Shown one piece after another: positions 1 through 10,832 of a DNA stretch of 30,744 bases; the stretch's first letter is position 1, and every line of letters starts with the position of its first letter. The DNA lies in contig ML014317.1 in assembly GCA_003615045.1 (NCBI GenBank), forward strand, positions 1 through 30,744, given 5' to 3'. The notes beneath the pieces were generated by a model. The model was not told where the DNA came from and did no database searches. It was given only the letters and a program-made list of their open reading frames with translations. This stretch comes from Caulochytrium protostelioides. Lineage: Eukaryota; Chytridiomycota; Caulochytriomycetes; Caulochytriales; Caulochytriaceae. Made by a program: the position numbers and the translations under genes.

Positions 1-3000
1 CTGGGTGATGGGTAGGCACGACACGGTGTGTGAGAGGGAAACGAGAGAGGCGGACGAGCGCGCACAAAATGATGAGCAATATCGGCCGGAATCACGGGAG
101 GATAAGGGCGGTCGTACGACCACCAACAGACAGGTTGTGGCGACGGCGACGGCGACTCCTCCAGCTATCGGCAACAGCGGTCTGGCAAAGTGCTTCGGCC
201 GACGCCTATGTTGCGGATGAGTTTATCGTGTAAATCGGTCGTCCATGGGTCGTCATTTACATTTCGCGGCGACTAAGCCATCAGCTATGGCATTCGCCAT
301 GACTGAGGCTACCACTTCGACAGGTTCGAAGCGAGCTCGGCGAGCCGCACACATCGGTCCTGTCGGCCCCAACTCCGCTCCGGGGACCGTCGCAGCGGAT
401 CGAAACGGCGACAAGCAGGGACGCGTCACGATAGAGGGGGCCCCTTGCCGGAAACGCCTCGCCTTTGGTGCCCAAAAACTCGCACGCCACATGCCGGATG
501 GCCGAAACCTTTTCAAAGGAAAGAGCGGCTGCCGGCCATACGGTTTATGCTAGGCAGCAAGCCTGATCCACTCTGCGGCCCGCCGTCACGGCGCTCGTGG
601 CCGGCCGCTGGCGGTCGTGCTGCTTCACGAGGCCGCCGAAGACCACGCGCCGACGAGTACCATCCATCACACGCCGCGGGGCACCGCCGACGAGCACTCC
701 GAGACCAAGGTGCGGCCTTCCGCGACGGCAGCGAGCCAAACCACGCGTCGTCCGACATGCCGATCGGGCTTTCGGGGGCAGAGCTCAGGGGGCCGAGGGC
801 GCCGTCCACCGCATCGTCGTCAGTCGCCCCCATGGCGTATTCTGCGATGTCAGCGGCATCTCGCACAATAACTACGAGGAACGTCTTGGCCTCGTCTTAG
901 CGGCGAGGCGCATGTGTTTGACATTCCAGGATATGAGTTTTCAGATGGATGAGCCTCCACGGCACTCCAAGACGATCGCCATCGTTTCAACGTTCCTTTT
1001 CTCATTGTGGCTCTCCGGTCCTCCTCATTTCGCTCAAGCTGTCGCCGTTAGGTGCTGCACTGGAGATCGTCTTGCTTGCTGGCTTCTTTGCTTGATACAC
1101 TCCGACTCTCGTAGAGATCTTGGATTCCCAAGTTCGCGATATTCTAATCCGTTTAACTCAAGGCTTCTTGAACAAGACACATTCCTCTGGAATTTTCTGC
1201 ACCATGCAACTTGTCGACCTGTGCACGCTTGCTTGCCACAATGACCCATCGTGAGGAGCACCCTGAAGCTGGCTTTGCTGCTGCTGGCGAATGGCTTTAG
1301 ATGCGGAAGTTTGTTCGGCTGGGCCTCGTCCAGGCGAATGATTTCGAGCTACGACCCCTGTGACACCCAGGTTACAAACGGGAAGGAGTCAGGCGGAGCC
1401 TGAGGTGGATGCAAGGGGACTATGTCCGGGCGATCTGCGAAAACTTTCCCTTGAATCAGAGGCTTCGGCAAGCTCTTGGACGCGACGGTGCTGATGAGGC
1501 CGCGACTACATGGGGACGTCCGCACCCTGGTGGTGGGGCATCAGTCGAATACGCGTAATCATCATTGTCGTAGCGCTGAGGAGCCTGGGTTGGCGGCGAT
1601 GGCGATGGGATCATGCGCCACTGCCGTGATCCGTGAAGACGGCCATGCGCGGTGCACCCTGCGTGGCGGGGCTGCCGGAAACGATGGCGGGCCAAGTGGC
1701 TTGCCACCGAAGCTTCCTCCTATATCGTTGCAAATGCCAATGCGCCGCCACGACGGCCGCCGCCGCACTGGGACGCCAAACGTTGAAGTACTCAAGCAGG
1801 GAGGCATTATCACGATTCATGAGTGTCCTCGGCGTCTGCTCTGTATTCTCATCACCTACTCCTGTTGCGGTCGTTTGCCCCACCACGTCGAGCAGTGTAT
1901 TGAAAACAATACGACCCGGAATCGCGACGCGAAGCGTGAACGCGCTACGCAAGCAGTTATAAAACGCTATCCAGACGAGGCAGCTGCATGCAGAGACGAA
2001 TCTAGTCCTGTGTAAAACGTGTAAAGCCGGTCGGGAAAGACTGTGGTCATTTTGCAACGGTGTGATCCCAATTCGTGAACCTCAATGACACACGACGGGG
2101 TGGAGTCGAGCGGCGGTCAAATTTTTTTCGGAGCACAAAAGGTGGAAGTCTCTCATGCGTAGGCCCGACGGCCCGACGGCCGCAAGCCACACCTGATCTA
2201 GGCTCCGAGCGAGCGGATCCGTCAGCGACGGCGAAGAGAGAGTCCCGCCAAAGAAGGGTTGTCCCGCATGGTCATCCAAGTGCCGTACAAGCATCGGTCT
2301 GGAAATTCAGCCAGAGAACCATTTTGAGTCGAAGCAGCCATCGCTTTTTGAGGGACGGTCGTCAAGTCAGTGTGACGATGTCGACAAGGCAGGCTGCTTG
2401 CGCGTGGCCACGACGGTGACATTGCTCCGGAGAGCTTCCGTCTTGTGTCCCACTGTCATACCTGCGCATTCTTGATCCGGTTAAAACGTATCTTTGTTCG
2501 TTTATTGATGATGTTGTTATATCCCATCGTTTGTCGTTTGTTGCGAGCTTGTTCATGATCAGCGCGCGTCTTCCCGCGACAACTGCAGATCAAGCCGTGG
2601 GACAGTCCATTGCTTCCTGCCGAACCCCGCGTTTTTTAGACGTGCAGTCATATATCACCATCGTCACGTCCGAGGTGAGCGCACACTGTCGCCGTGCACG
2701 CCGATCCAGAGCACGAGAGCAGACGGTGAAGCGCCGCCAAGCTATCCGCCGTCGGCGAGATCGTGACCGGTTTTGAACAAAATTCCCTTTGCCGCTGCTG
2801 CTGGACAGCATCTGCGATCGCACCGCGCCCGCCCCATATTTCGGCGCTCGGCGTCACCGACGGTGCATGGGATTTCGGTGATCGCATCGAGTACCTGTAT
2901 CCGCATTGATATCGGTGTCGATTGGCAGCGTCGGCGTCATTCGCAACGAATTGCCTGATCCCGTGCTCGCGTCCTCTCCACCCATTGGGCATCAAAATGG

Positions 3001-3061
3001 TAACGTGTGCTCCACCAGGGGTTCATCATCGCGGGCATCAACGTCTTACGTTCCAAGTGTC
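1..3061. other. Gene-poor left flank
   Basis: No recognisable gene was found in these 3 kb. Several open frames of 100 to 215 codons occur on both strands, for example 597-1244 (+), 1476-2015 (+) and 1611-2057 (-). They overlap each other, are Arg/Pro/Ala-rich as expected from random GC-rich DNA, and show no domain I know. The one stretch with a more natural amino-acid mix is 1301-1558, listed separately. The right end should hold the promoter of the IFT56 gene. No tRNA, terminal repeat or microsatellite of note was seen. Confidence 0.5.
1301..1558 (+). pseudogene. Weak coding-like stretch with one internal stop, unknown family
   Basis: One frame reads as plausible protein from an ATG at 1301 to TAA at 1556-1558, broken once by TGA at 1361. 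The part after the stop has a protein-like mix of residues (for example RWMQGDYVRAICENFPLNQR), unlike the Arg/Pro-rich shadows around it. I do not recognise the family. It could be a fragment of a decayed gene or chance. No splice sites that would skip the stop were evident. Confidence 0.22.
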
Positions 3062-5026
3062 ATGTTCAACGACGTACTGATCTTTTGTTACTATTTCGCT
3101 CACCTGCTTTTCTAATTTTTGGATACGCGTGCAGCTGCTTTCACGCGCGAAGCCGGCGCTTCCGGCCGACAAAAAGACCCAGCCCGGGTTCACGCTGTCT
3201 ACGGTTGGGGACACCGCGCAGGCCGTGCCTTCATTTGAATCGCTAGTCAGTCAGCGTGATTTTGTCGGCGCACAAACCATCCTAGAGGTATGAAAGATAG
3301 AACTCTGATCGCCTTAGAATTCTATGAACAAGCGGCGTTGTTCTTGTGCCGATGCTATCCCCCCCAGTGATAAAGCATCATAATGCTAATGACGGCCACG
3401 ACGGTCTAGATGCAGACACGCTCACTTCAATCAATTACTGGGTTTTTCAACGATTGTTTTGGACATGTTCACTGTGTGATACTCGGGCCCTGCTTGCTCT
3501 TCGGGTATACTTAGTTCAATCAAACGACGCGAGAGCTAACACGCACAGAGCGGCTCTGGTATGCGTATGTATTGTGCCAACAGCGTGATTTTGCCAAAGC
3601 GCTACATCTTTATGAGCAGCTGATGGAGCAAGGCGAAAAAGATCAAGATGTTCTGCTAAACCGAGCCATTTGCGAATTCTTTTCGGGCATGTATGAAGAA
3701 GCGGACAAACATGCCCAAGCCTTAAAGGCGTCCAAAATTCAGAACCGGTTACTCTTCCATCTCGCGCACAAGGCCGGCGACGAGAAGCGGTTGATGGGAT
3801 ACCATCACAATCTTCAAGATATTCCAGAAGACCAGTGCTGCTTGGCCTCGGTGCACTACCTGCGTGGTCACTACCAAGAAGCCGTGGACGTTTACAAACG
3901 GTTACAAGAAGAATATCCAGCCGATCATGCCGTAAAAGTCTATTTGGCCATGTGCTATCACCGTCTGGACTACTTCGATATATCGCAAGAGATCTTGACG
4001 AGCTATTTGCAAGACCATCCCGAAAGCATGACCGCGCTCAATCTGAAGGCCTGCAACGACTTCCGCCTATACAACGGCAAGACAGCTGAATTGGACTTGA
4101 AACCATTGCTCGACAAGGGCACTCGTGCTTTCGGATTTGCTGCTGATCTGATCAATCACAACATGACCGTGTTCCGCGAAGGTGAGGGCTCACTAGGAAC
4201 GCTGACCGGCCTGCTCGATACGCTTCCGGAAGCACGTCTGAATCTTGTTATCTGGCACCTGCGCCACAAAGACCCTGAGCAGGCACTAGCTCTGATCGAA
4301 AGCGTGGATCCCATGAGCCCTAACGAGTATATCCTAAAGGCGGTCTGCTACGTGACGGTGGGCCAAACCACAGACAATGCCGAGCATATCAAGACGGCCC
4401 AGCAGTATTTCCAGCTCGTCGGCGCCTCAGCCAGCGAGTGCGACACGATTCCGGGACGGCAGTGTATGGCTTCGTGCTATTTCCTGCTTAAGCAATACAA
4501 GGATGCTGAGACGTACATGAAATCGATCAAAGCGTACTTTGGTCAGAACGACAGCTTTAACTACAATTTTGGGCAGATTCAGGTCGCCCTCGGGGACTAT
4601 GCCGAAGCCGAGGTCTCCCTGCTCGCCGTCAAGTCAGAGGCTATGCGCGCCGAGTACGTGTATCTATCTCATCTGGCACGGTGCTACATTCACAACAAGA
4701 AGCCCAAAGATGCATGGGATCTTTATCTGATGCTAGACACGAGTTCCGAGTCGTTCGTGTTACTCCAGATGATTGCGAATGAGTTCTACGGGCAGGAGCA
4801 GTACCTGTATGCAGCGCGCGCCTTCGATGTACTGGACAAGCTCGACCGCCTGCCTGAATTCTGGGACGGCAAAGCAGGTGCTTGCGCCGGCTGCTTCCAG
4901 CAAGTTCTGCAGGGCGATCAGCCCGCTGAGGTGCTGGAACAGGTTTTTGATATGCTCGAAGCCGCCACGCAGCCCGAAGCCGCTCAAATGCTCTCACAAA
5001 TGAAGAAATATCTCCGTCTCATGTAA
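3062..5026 (+). CDS. IFT56: Intraflagellar transport protein 56 (TTC26/DYF-13), three exons
   Basis: IFT-B complex subunit that carries motility-related cargo into the cilium. It is a TPR-repeat protein throughout. Inferred exons are 3062-3073, 3135-3287 and 3515-5026, giving 558 residues; human TTC26, from memory, is about 554. Landmarks shared with the human protein are LLSRAKPA near the N-terminus, QNRLLFHLAHKAGDEKRLM, TALNLKACNDFRLYNG, ASECDTIPGRQCMASCYF and the C-terminal ARAFDVLDKLD...FWDGKAGAC. Exon 3 supplies TILE/FNQTTRE...LWYAY, matching human TLLEFKRH...LWIGY, which fixes the second intron in phase 0. The four-codon first exon (MFND) is the least certain part: no ATG lies in frame in exon 2, and a good AG acceptor precedes LLSRAKP. 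The upstream neighbour is unknown; TOP3A follows on the same strand. The gene implies a flagellated life stage. Confidence 0.93.
3074..3134 (+). other. Predicted IFT56 intron 1 (61 bp)
   Basis: GTACTG donor after the MFND codons and GCAG acceptor just before the LLSRAKPA codons, phase 0, with a pyrimidine-rich end and a possible branch site TTCTAAT about 25 bases before the acceptor. The acceptor is well supported, because the exon 2 frame has no ATG upstream. The donor, and therefore the first exon, is a best guess. Confidence 0.5.
3288..3514 (+). other. Predicted IFT56 intron 2 (227 bp)
   Basis: GTATGA donor immediately after the ATCCTAGAG codons (I-L-E) and TTAG acceptor at 3511-3514. Joining gives ILE-FNQTTRELTRTERLWYAY in phase 0, which aligns without a gap to the human TTC26 segment LLE-FKRH...LWIGY. 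The intron has stops in all frames and is AT-richer than its exons. Confidence 0.82.
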
Positions 5027-5816
5027 AATTAATGAGAAGCCTGATCGTCGTGCCGATCGCCCTCGCGTCCGACCTGCGGGCCGTCGCCCATGAACGGGCG
5101 ACAGTGCCACGTCGCGGGCAGGATGCCGAGGCGGTGCTTAAAAGTTGTGTGGAACCGCCCCCGCAAGGCTGCGCGTAGCCGAAGCGCAGGGTGGCGGGTC
5201 ACCCCGCCCCTTCCAGCCGGGACCCGACTCCGATCCGACCGTCGGCCAATCACATGCACCAGCTGGACCCTATGGCGGCCTTCAATATCCCTATGATCGT
5301 GTTCGGAAACAGTCGTCATGGCGTCGTGCTCGGCACGCCACCTACCACAGTGCTTCTTTTCCCAACACTGTACACTGCACATCTCCCAGCACTACCGGTC
5401 CCACCTGCCCTTCAGTCTGCGGCCACTCTTGGTGCTCCTCTTTCCACTTTCCATCGCCCTAGCCACCACGCAGACTCTTTGGTAGAGGTCGCCTCGACGG
5501 GGCGTCCAGGACTGTTGCGTGTCCGTCAAGCTGCTGCAGTTGTCGCGTCCACGTCGTCCGGCACAACGCTGTTCTTCCGTGGCGGCGATGGCCGGCCGAT
5601 CGCCTTGAACGAGCCGGACCGATCGCTCGCGGCCCTGCCGCGTCCGACGACGACGAATTAGCGACAGCACAGCGAAGGGCGCGCGGGTGACGCCTGAGTC
5701 CCAGCGCAATACGCGATACGCTGCTTAGTCTTTGAGCCACGAGGGTTCATGCATCCGCTTTTTGCTTCACGCTCGCCGATGGCCGTCGACGCCGTCTCTG
5801 CAAATCGCACGCCGCC
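5027..5816. other. IFT56-TOP3A spacer
   Basis: 790 bp without a supported gene. A frame at 5191-5661 (+) is open for 156 codons but has no recognisable motif and is Pro/Ser/Arg-biased. The stretch should contain the IFT56 3' end and the TOP3A promoter. No canonical TATA box or AATAAA signal was seen. The TOP3A start codon has a favourable context (CGCCGCC before ATG). Confidence 0.5.
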
Positions 5817-8800
5817 ATGAAGGTCTTGTGTGTCGCGGAGAAACCCTCCATTTCGAAAGCGGTCTCACGGATTCTTTCGAATGACAGCGCGCAGACGCGG
5901 CCGACGGACAACAAATATATCAAAAACTACTGCTTCCGCTCGCGCTTCCAAGGCCAGGACTGCGAGGTCGTCATGACGGCCCTGCTCGGCCATCTCATGG
6001 AGATGGACTTTCCCGATCACTACCGTGGCTGGCGGAGCTGCGCCTTCCAGGACCTCTTTGACGCGCCGATCCGGAAGGCCGTGCGGGCCGACATGGACGC
6101 GTTGGCACGCAACCTTCGCAGCGAGGCGCGGCACGCCGACGTGCTGTTTATCTGGACCGACTGCGACCGCGAGGGCGAGAATATTGGATGGGAGGTCGCC
6201 GAAGTTTGCCGGACCGCACGGCCTGCAATTCAGGTCCGTCGCGCTCGGTTTTCCGTTGTCCAAGCCCCCGAAGTGCTGCGCGCCTGGGCCCAGCCCGTTG
6301 ACCTCGACCTCCGCCAAGCGATGGCGGTCGAGGCGCGCCAGGAGCTGGACCTCCGCGTGGGCGCGGCCTTCACCCGATTCCAGACGCTCCACCTCGGCGC
6401 CGCCTTCGCAGAGTTCCAGGAAGCGCCCCAACACGCACACGGTCGCGCCAAATCCAAACTTCTCAGTTACGGCAGCTGCCAATTCCCCACGCTCGGGTTT
6501 GTCGTGTACCGCTATCTCGAGGCAAGCCGCTTCGTGAGTGAAACATTTTGGAAGATCGAGATGCGATTAAAGTCTCCCGCGATCGGCGAAACCGCCAGCG
6601 ACACGAGTGACCAGACCGTCAGCTTTGCCTGGCAGAAGGGCCACGTGTTTGATGACGCCGTGGCCCAAGCGCTGTATGCGCGGTGCTTCGACGCGCGGGG
6701 CCAGGCGTCCGCGCGCATCATTCGTGTGAACTCACGACCCACCACGCGTCGGCCGCCGCTGCCGCTGACGACCGTCGAGATGCAGCGCGCCTGCTCGACA
6801 AAACTCCGACTCGCCTCCGACCGCGTGATGACACTCGCCGAAGCTCTCTACAACCAAGGGTTCATTTCGTATCCGCGCACCGAGACGGATGAGTTTGAGC
6901 CGACGTTCCCGCTGCGGGACCTGATCGGCCAGCAGACCAGCGACCCTGCGTTCGGCCCATACGCCCACTTCCTCCTGGAAGACGGAGGTTTCCAGTTCCC
7001 GCGCCGTGGTCAGCATAACGATAAGGCCCATCCGCCCATTCACCCCGTCAAGAGCGGCCATGCGTTGCAGGGCGATGAGCGGCGCATCTTCGAGTTTGTG
7101 ACGCGGCGATTTCTGGCATGCTGCTCCAAAGCCGCTATGGGCCAGGAAACCACCGTCGAAGCCCACGTGCGAGACGAGGTCTTTACCGCGTCGGGGACAA
7201 TGATCCTCGATCCGGCATGGTACCGTGTCTACCCGTATGAACGTTGGACAGGGCGGCTGCTGCCGACCTTCCGACCCGGCGATGTCATTGTTCCCGATGT
7301 GTTCACGATTGCTACGGGAAAAACGACCGCGCCGCGGTTGCTGACGGAAGCCGATCTGATCAGTCTGATGGATAAGAGTGGGATTGGCACCGACGCCACG
7401 ATTCACGAGCACATCAAGAAGCTTTTTGAACGCCAGTATGCCGCCAAAGAGGGCGCGGCCATCACCCCCACGACGCTCGGCATCGCGCTCATCGCGGGTT
7501 ACGATGCGATGGCCATCGGCGTTAATCTCGCGCGCCCGAACCTCCGCGCTGCGATGGAGCGAACTATGGTCGATATTTGCAGCGGCGCCAAGCAGCGCGA
7601 GCAGGTCGTCCGCGACGCCGTTCGAAGCTACCGCGATGTGTTTCTTCAAGTGCTCAACCAGCGCGTCAAACTTGAAGAAGCGTGTTCGTTGTACTTTGGA
7701 CACGGGGCGGCGAAGGAGACGGAACGGACCATGCTCACGCCGTCAGCCATCTCAGCTCGAGCATCAATACCAGTTTTAGTTTCAGCATCAACACCAGCAT
7801 CAGCATCAGCATCAGCATCATTATCGGCATCATTATCGGCATCAACGCTTTCAGATGTGGGTGCCTGCCCTGATTGTGGCGGGGCGCTCCATATCAAGTC
7901 GTTTCGACCAAAGCCGCCGGACGGGGCGTCACACGACGTCGCGTCCACATCGGCACTCAAATGGATGATCGGATGCAGCGGCTACCCGTCCTGTCGGCGG
8001 TCCGTCTTTTTCCCGGTGGGCACCACTCACGTGGCCTCTCGGCATCCCGAGACATGCACGACCTGTGGCCGAGCCCGCGTCCGTGTGACAAGCGACCGCG
8101 CCGTAGCGGAGTCCTGCGTGATATGCTCGATCCCATCCACCGCCTCTTCGGGGTCTTCCGCAGCCGATGCCGGTTCAAGACCCAGCGGCGGCTCTCGTTA
8201 CGACGCCGCCTGTGCTTCTCGGGGTCAGGCCGCGTCTTCCTACGGCGCTGGCGGTGGCCCCACCCGCGCCGACAGGGGTCGGTCGCGGCCGGTGGGCATC
8301 GCCCATGCGGGCTTCGTGTCTGCGCGCCACGTGGGCACGGCCCTCGGCGCGACCGCCGCCACGGCGTCGGCCTTCCCGGATCCCGCCGGCGGCCCGGAGG
8401 ATCCAGGCGCCGCTCGTCTCGCCGAGTTCCGCGCCATGGCGGCCCAGGCACTCCGCCCCGTCGAGTCGCGCAAACCGCGCTGCCAGTGCCGACTCGTCGC
8501 GACGCGGCTCGTCGCCTCCGAGCGCAGCGGTACGGGCGCCAACGCCGGTCGCGCCTTTTGGCGGTGCGGCAAACAAGTCAGCCGGTGCGCGTACTTTGAG
8601 TGGGAGGACGCGATGGCGGACCCGCCGCCGCCGCCGTCACCGTCCTACAGCGACCGGAAGCTCGCGCCGGCCGCCGCGGCGTTTGACGGAGAGGACTCTT
8701 CAATCCTTTCTACGACGCGGGGAGGTCGCGCCAGCGGGAGCCGAAATGTGCGGGCGCCGCGTGCCCGCGGTCGGGCCCGTGCTCGGGGCCGCGGGAACCG

Positions 8801-9008
8801 TGGGGGTGGACGGACGCGCGGCGGCGCCCCGGGCGGTGGTCGCAACAGCAGCAACTACGATGACCCGCCCATGCGCGGCGCCACCGGCGCGGGCCCGATG
8901 CTGGCGAACGGGATGCATGATCCTTTTGCACAGACCTTCGACACCCGTTTTGATGATCTCTTCGACGACGCGCAAGACGGCGGCTTGCATGACGATATGA
9001 TCCTGTAA
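5817..9008 (+). CDS. TOP3A: DNA topoisomerase III alpha, type IA
   Basis: Type IA topoisomerase that nicks and passes single strands; with a RecQ helicase and RMI1 it dissolves double Holliday junctions. Single exon, 1063 residues. The Toprim domain occupies about residues 1-150, with E8 in VAEKPSISKA and the metal-binding D115-C-D117-R-E119-G-E. The catalytic tyrosine is Y352 in GFISYPRTETD. The core continues to about residue 620 (MDKSGIGTDATIHEHI is typical). Then come a Ser/Ala linker encoded by a hexanucleotide repeat, a four-cysteine topoisomerase zinc finger (C684, C687, C720, C726), a further Cys pair region, and a GRF zinc finger (C889, C891, C917, C924 with GRAFWRC). The last 100 residues are rich in RG/RGR, probably nucleic-acid binding, and end in an acidic tail. 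The finger set is that of eukaryotic TOP3A rather than TOP3B. Confidence 0.95.
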   Translation: MKVLCVAEKPSISKAVSRILSNDSAQTRPTDNKYIKNYCFRSRFQGQDCEVVMTALLGHLMEMDFPDHYRGWRSCAFQDLFDAPIRKAVRADMDALARNLRSEARHADVLFIWTDCDREGENIGWEVAEVCRTARPAIQVRRARFSVVQAPEVLRAWAQPVDLDLRQAMAVEARQELDLRVGAAFTRFQTLHLGAAFAEFQEAPQHAHGRAKSKLLSYGSCQFPTLGFVVYRYLEASRFVSETFWKIEMRLKSPAIGETASDTSDQTVSFAWQKGHVFDDAVAQALYARCFDARGQASARIIRVNSRPTTRRPPLPLTTVEMQRACSTKLRLASDRVMTLAEALYNQGFISYPRTETDEFEPTFPLRDLIGQQTSDPAFGPYAHFLLEDGGFQFPRRGQHNDKAHPPIHPVKSGHALQGDERRIFEFVTRRFLACCSKAAMGQETTVEAHVRDEVFTASGTMILDPAWYRVYPYERWTGRLLPTFRPGDVIVPDVFTIATGKTTAPRLLTEADLISLMDKSGIGTDATIHEHIKKLFERQYAAKEGAAITPTTLGIALIAGYDAMAIGVNLARPNLRAAMERTMVDICSGAKQREQVVRDAVRSYRDVFLQVLNQRVKLEEACSLYFGHGAAKETERTMLTPSAISARASIPVLVSASTPASASASASLSASLSASTLSDVGACPDCGGALHIKSFRPKPPDGASHDVASTSALKWMIGCSGYPSCRRSVFFPVGTTHVASRHPETCTTCGRARVRVTSDRAVAESCVICSIPSTASSGSSAADAGSRPSGGSRYDAACASRGQAASSYGAGGGPTRADRGRSRPVGIAHAGFVSARHVGTALGATAATASAFPDPAGGPEDPGAARLAEFRAMAAQALRPVESRKPRCQCRLVATRLVASERSGTGANAGRAFWRCGKQVSRCAYFEWEDAMADPPPPPSPSYSDRKLAPAAAAFDGEDSSILSTTRGGRASGSRNVRAPRARGRARARGRGNRGGGRTRGGAPGGGRNSSNYDDPPMRGATGAGPMLANGMHDPFAQTFDTRFDDLFDDAQDGGLHDDMIL
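7761..7846 (+). repeat. Imperfect (CAGCAT)n/(TCAGCA)n repeat inside TOP3A
   Basis: A run of CAGCAT/CATCAG units with TTATCGGCATCA variants. It is in frame and codes for a Ser/Ala/Thr linker (about residues 648-677) between the catalytic core and the first zinc finger. The region is lower in GC than the rest of the gene. A six-base unit keeps the frame whatever the copy number, so length polymorphism would be tolerated. Confidence 0.85.
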
Positions 9009-10832
9009 TGGATTCGAGAGTAGGATGGCGTGGCCACCGCGATCGCTCTGGATCTGGCTACATTGTCTGCGTCCCGCGAATCTCTTCCGTCGCCATGATC
9101 GGAAGCGTCGTGTGGTAGCGGGTCCGACCTGTTTCCGTCGATGGCCTTTGACGGCTTGAGCGACGGCCTGGTCCGCGTCTCGTGCTGCCCGGTATAGCCG
9201 AGGGAGGCCGCTGGGGATCCGCCGGCCGAAGCGATGGCTGACACCTCCGGTCGGGTCAAAATTGCCGTGACAAAACTCATTTTTCGTGCTTATGTTTGAA
9301 GGGAACTTGGTACCGGCGGCCGGCACGGGGATCCCATCCATCGGTCCATTCGTCCGTCCATCCATCCGGGGGTCGGCTTGGCTCACTGGGCTTGGCTTGC
9401 TGGTCTCGCTTGGCTTACCGGCCTTGCTGAACAACGCCAGCATGTCGATCGTGCGGCCGACCTGGCGCGGCGCCCGATGCCTCGGTTTGGAATGGCTGAG
9501 TCCGCGGTTGGCCTTCGAGAGCGGCAGGCGAGTCGCGGCGTCGCGACGACGCATTGGGCGAAGCGGCATCGCCCCTCATCGGGAACGGCGAAGATGAATA
9601 CTTACCACGGCGAGGCTTGGACGGCGAACGCCATCGGGCGGCCGGCCGCCGGCGCCGCTGCACCCTCGCGTGATGGACCGCTGTTTCAGCCCGGCGCGGC
9701 CTGCCCCGATTCCCTCCGCCACACCGGGTTTTCCTCGCCACAGGAGTGGCGGTGAGACGCCCGCTGGCGCTCATCACGTGGGCTTGGCGACGCGCTGCGC
9801 TGCGCAAAGACGACGATCCCTATGGACGATCATCATGCCGCCATATCGATGCTCTTCTGTCCAGCGGAGACGTATCTCGTTATCTTACCCGCGTCGTCTC
9901 CGTTGCTCATACGTTCCCGCCGCACCCACGTGCCCGTGCCCCTTCTCTCGGGCCCATACCTCCGACGCGTGGCGTGCCGATCTTCACCCTTCCTGTACGG
10001 TGTTGCTGTCCTGTGCTGCACCCACCATTGGTTGACCTTCTCCCGCAGTTGGCCATCGCTCGACGACGAGAACGCCCGCAGCGGCCCCATCTTCCTTGGC
10101 TCGACGCCGTCCGTGCGATCGGCGCTCGCGCGGGGTGGTCATGTAGCCGTGCGAGCGGCGTTTCAAATCTCTTACGGAGTTCACCTTCTCGGTGTCGGGC
10201 CGCGTGGTTACGCCTGCCCGTTGCCGCCGGGTGCCGGGCCAGCACCTCCGCGCTGTGCCACTGCTCCTCTCCTCGTGAGGTTTCCCCGGTTTCCCGTCTT
10301 TCCACTCCTCTCCCCGTCTTTCCAGAGCCGGGCCGTGGTTGGCTCCGCTGCGCTCCGTCCTGTTCCGATCCCGTCGGGTCTGGTCGTTTGCAGCCCGATC
10401 CGCGCTGCTCCGCGGTTCCGAGCCGGTTCGATTCAACGGTTCGGATGCGCGATCGCAGGCGGCGGATCAGTCCAGCAGCCCGTTTCTCCAGACGCGCTGT
10501 GATCCTTCGTACTTGCCTGGCCTGCATGTCTTCCTCTCTCTTGAGCGGCCATTGCCATCCTCCGTGTGACTGACCGCGGTTACGCGTGTTCATAAGTATC
10601 GCATCGCATCGCAACACAGCTAGGCAGCTAGGCCGACTGCGGACCTCGCTCTATGGCAGCCCGGCATCTTCCCGGCATCGATCGCGCCCAATCATCGTGC
10701 CCAATCACCGCCAGCGCCGCCGTCGCCACCCTCTCGTGCGTGATCTTCAATCAGGCGCGTGATAACGCTGAGCGGCAGCATCCGGCGTCGTGACGCAGGG
10801 TGTGCGCATGCCGAACAGCCCGAGACGTGTCC
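9009..10832. other. TOP3A-transporter spacer
   Basis: 1.8 kb without a supported gene. Open frames on both strands (for example 9746-10573 + and 9907-10617 -) are Arg/Pro/Ser-rich mirror images with no motif. Small low-complexity patches are visible: CCATC/CCGTC repeats at about 9336-9368, a GGCTTGGCT/CTTGGC cluster at 9374-9420, and a pyrimidine-rich stretch at about 10265-10330. The last could lie in a promoter of the downstream transporter. Confidence 0.5.

Noticed and set aside
8700-9569. 289-codon minus-strand frame over the end of TOP3A
   Set aside because: Antisense to the RG-rich TOP3A tail and continuing into the spacer; no natural protein composition.
10400-10450. GGTTCGATTC string suggestive of a tRNA T-loop
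   Set aside because: No cloverleaf could be folded around it.
9746-10573. 275-codon plus-strand frame in the TOP3A-transporter spacer
   Set aside because: Mirrored by an equally long minus-strand frame; Arg/Ser/Pro-biased and with no domain.
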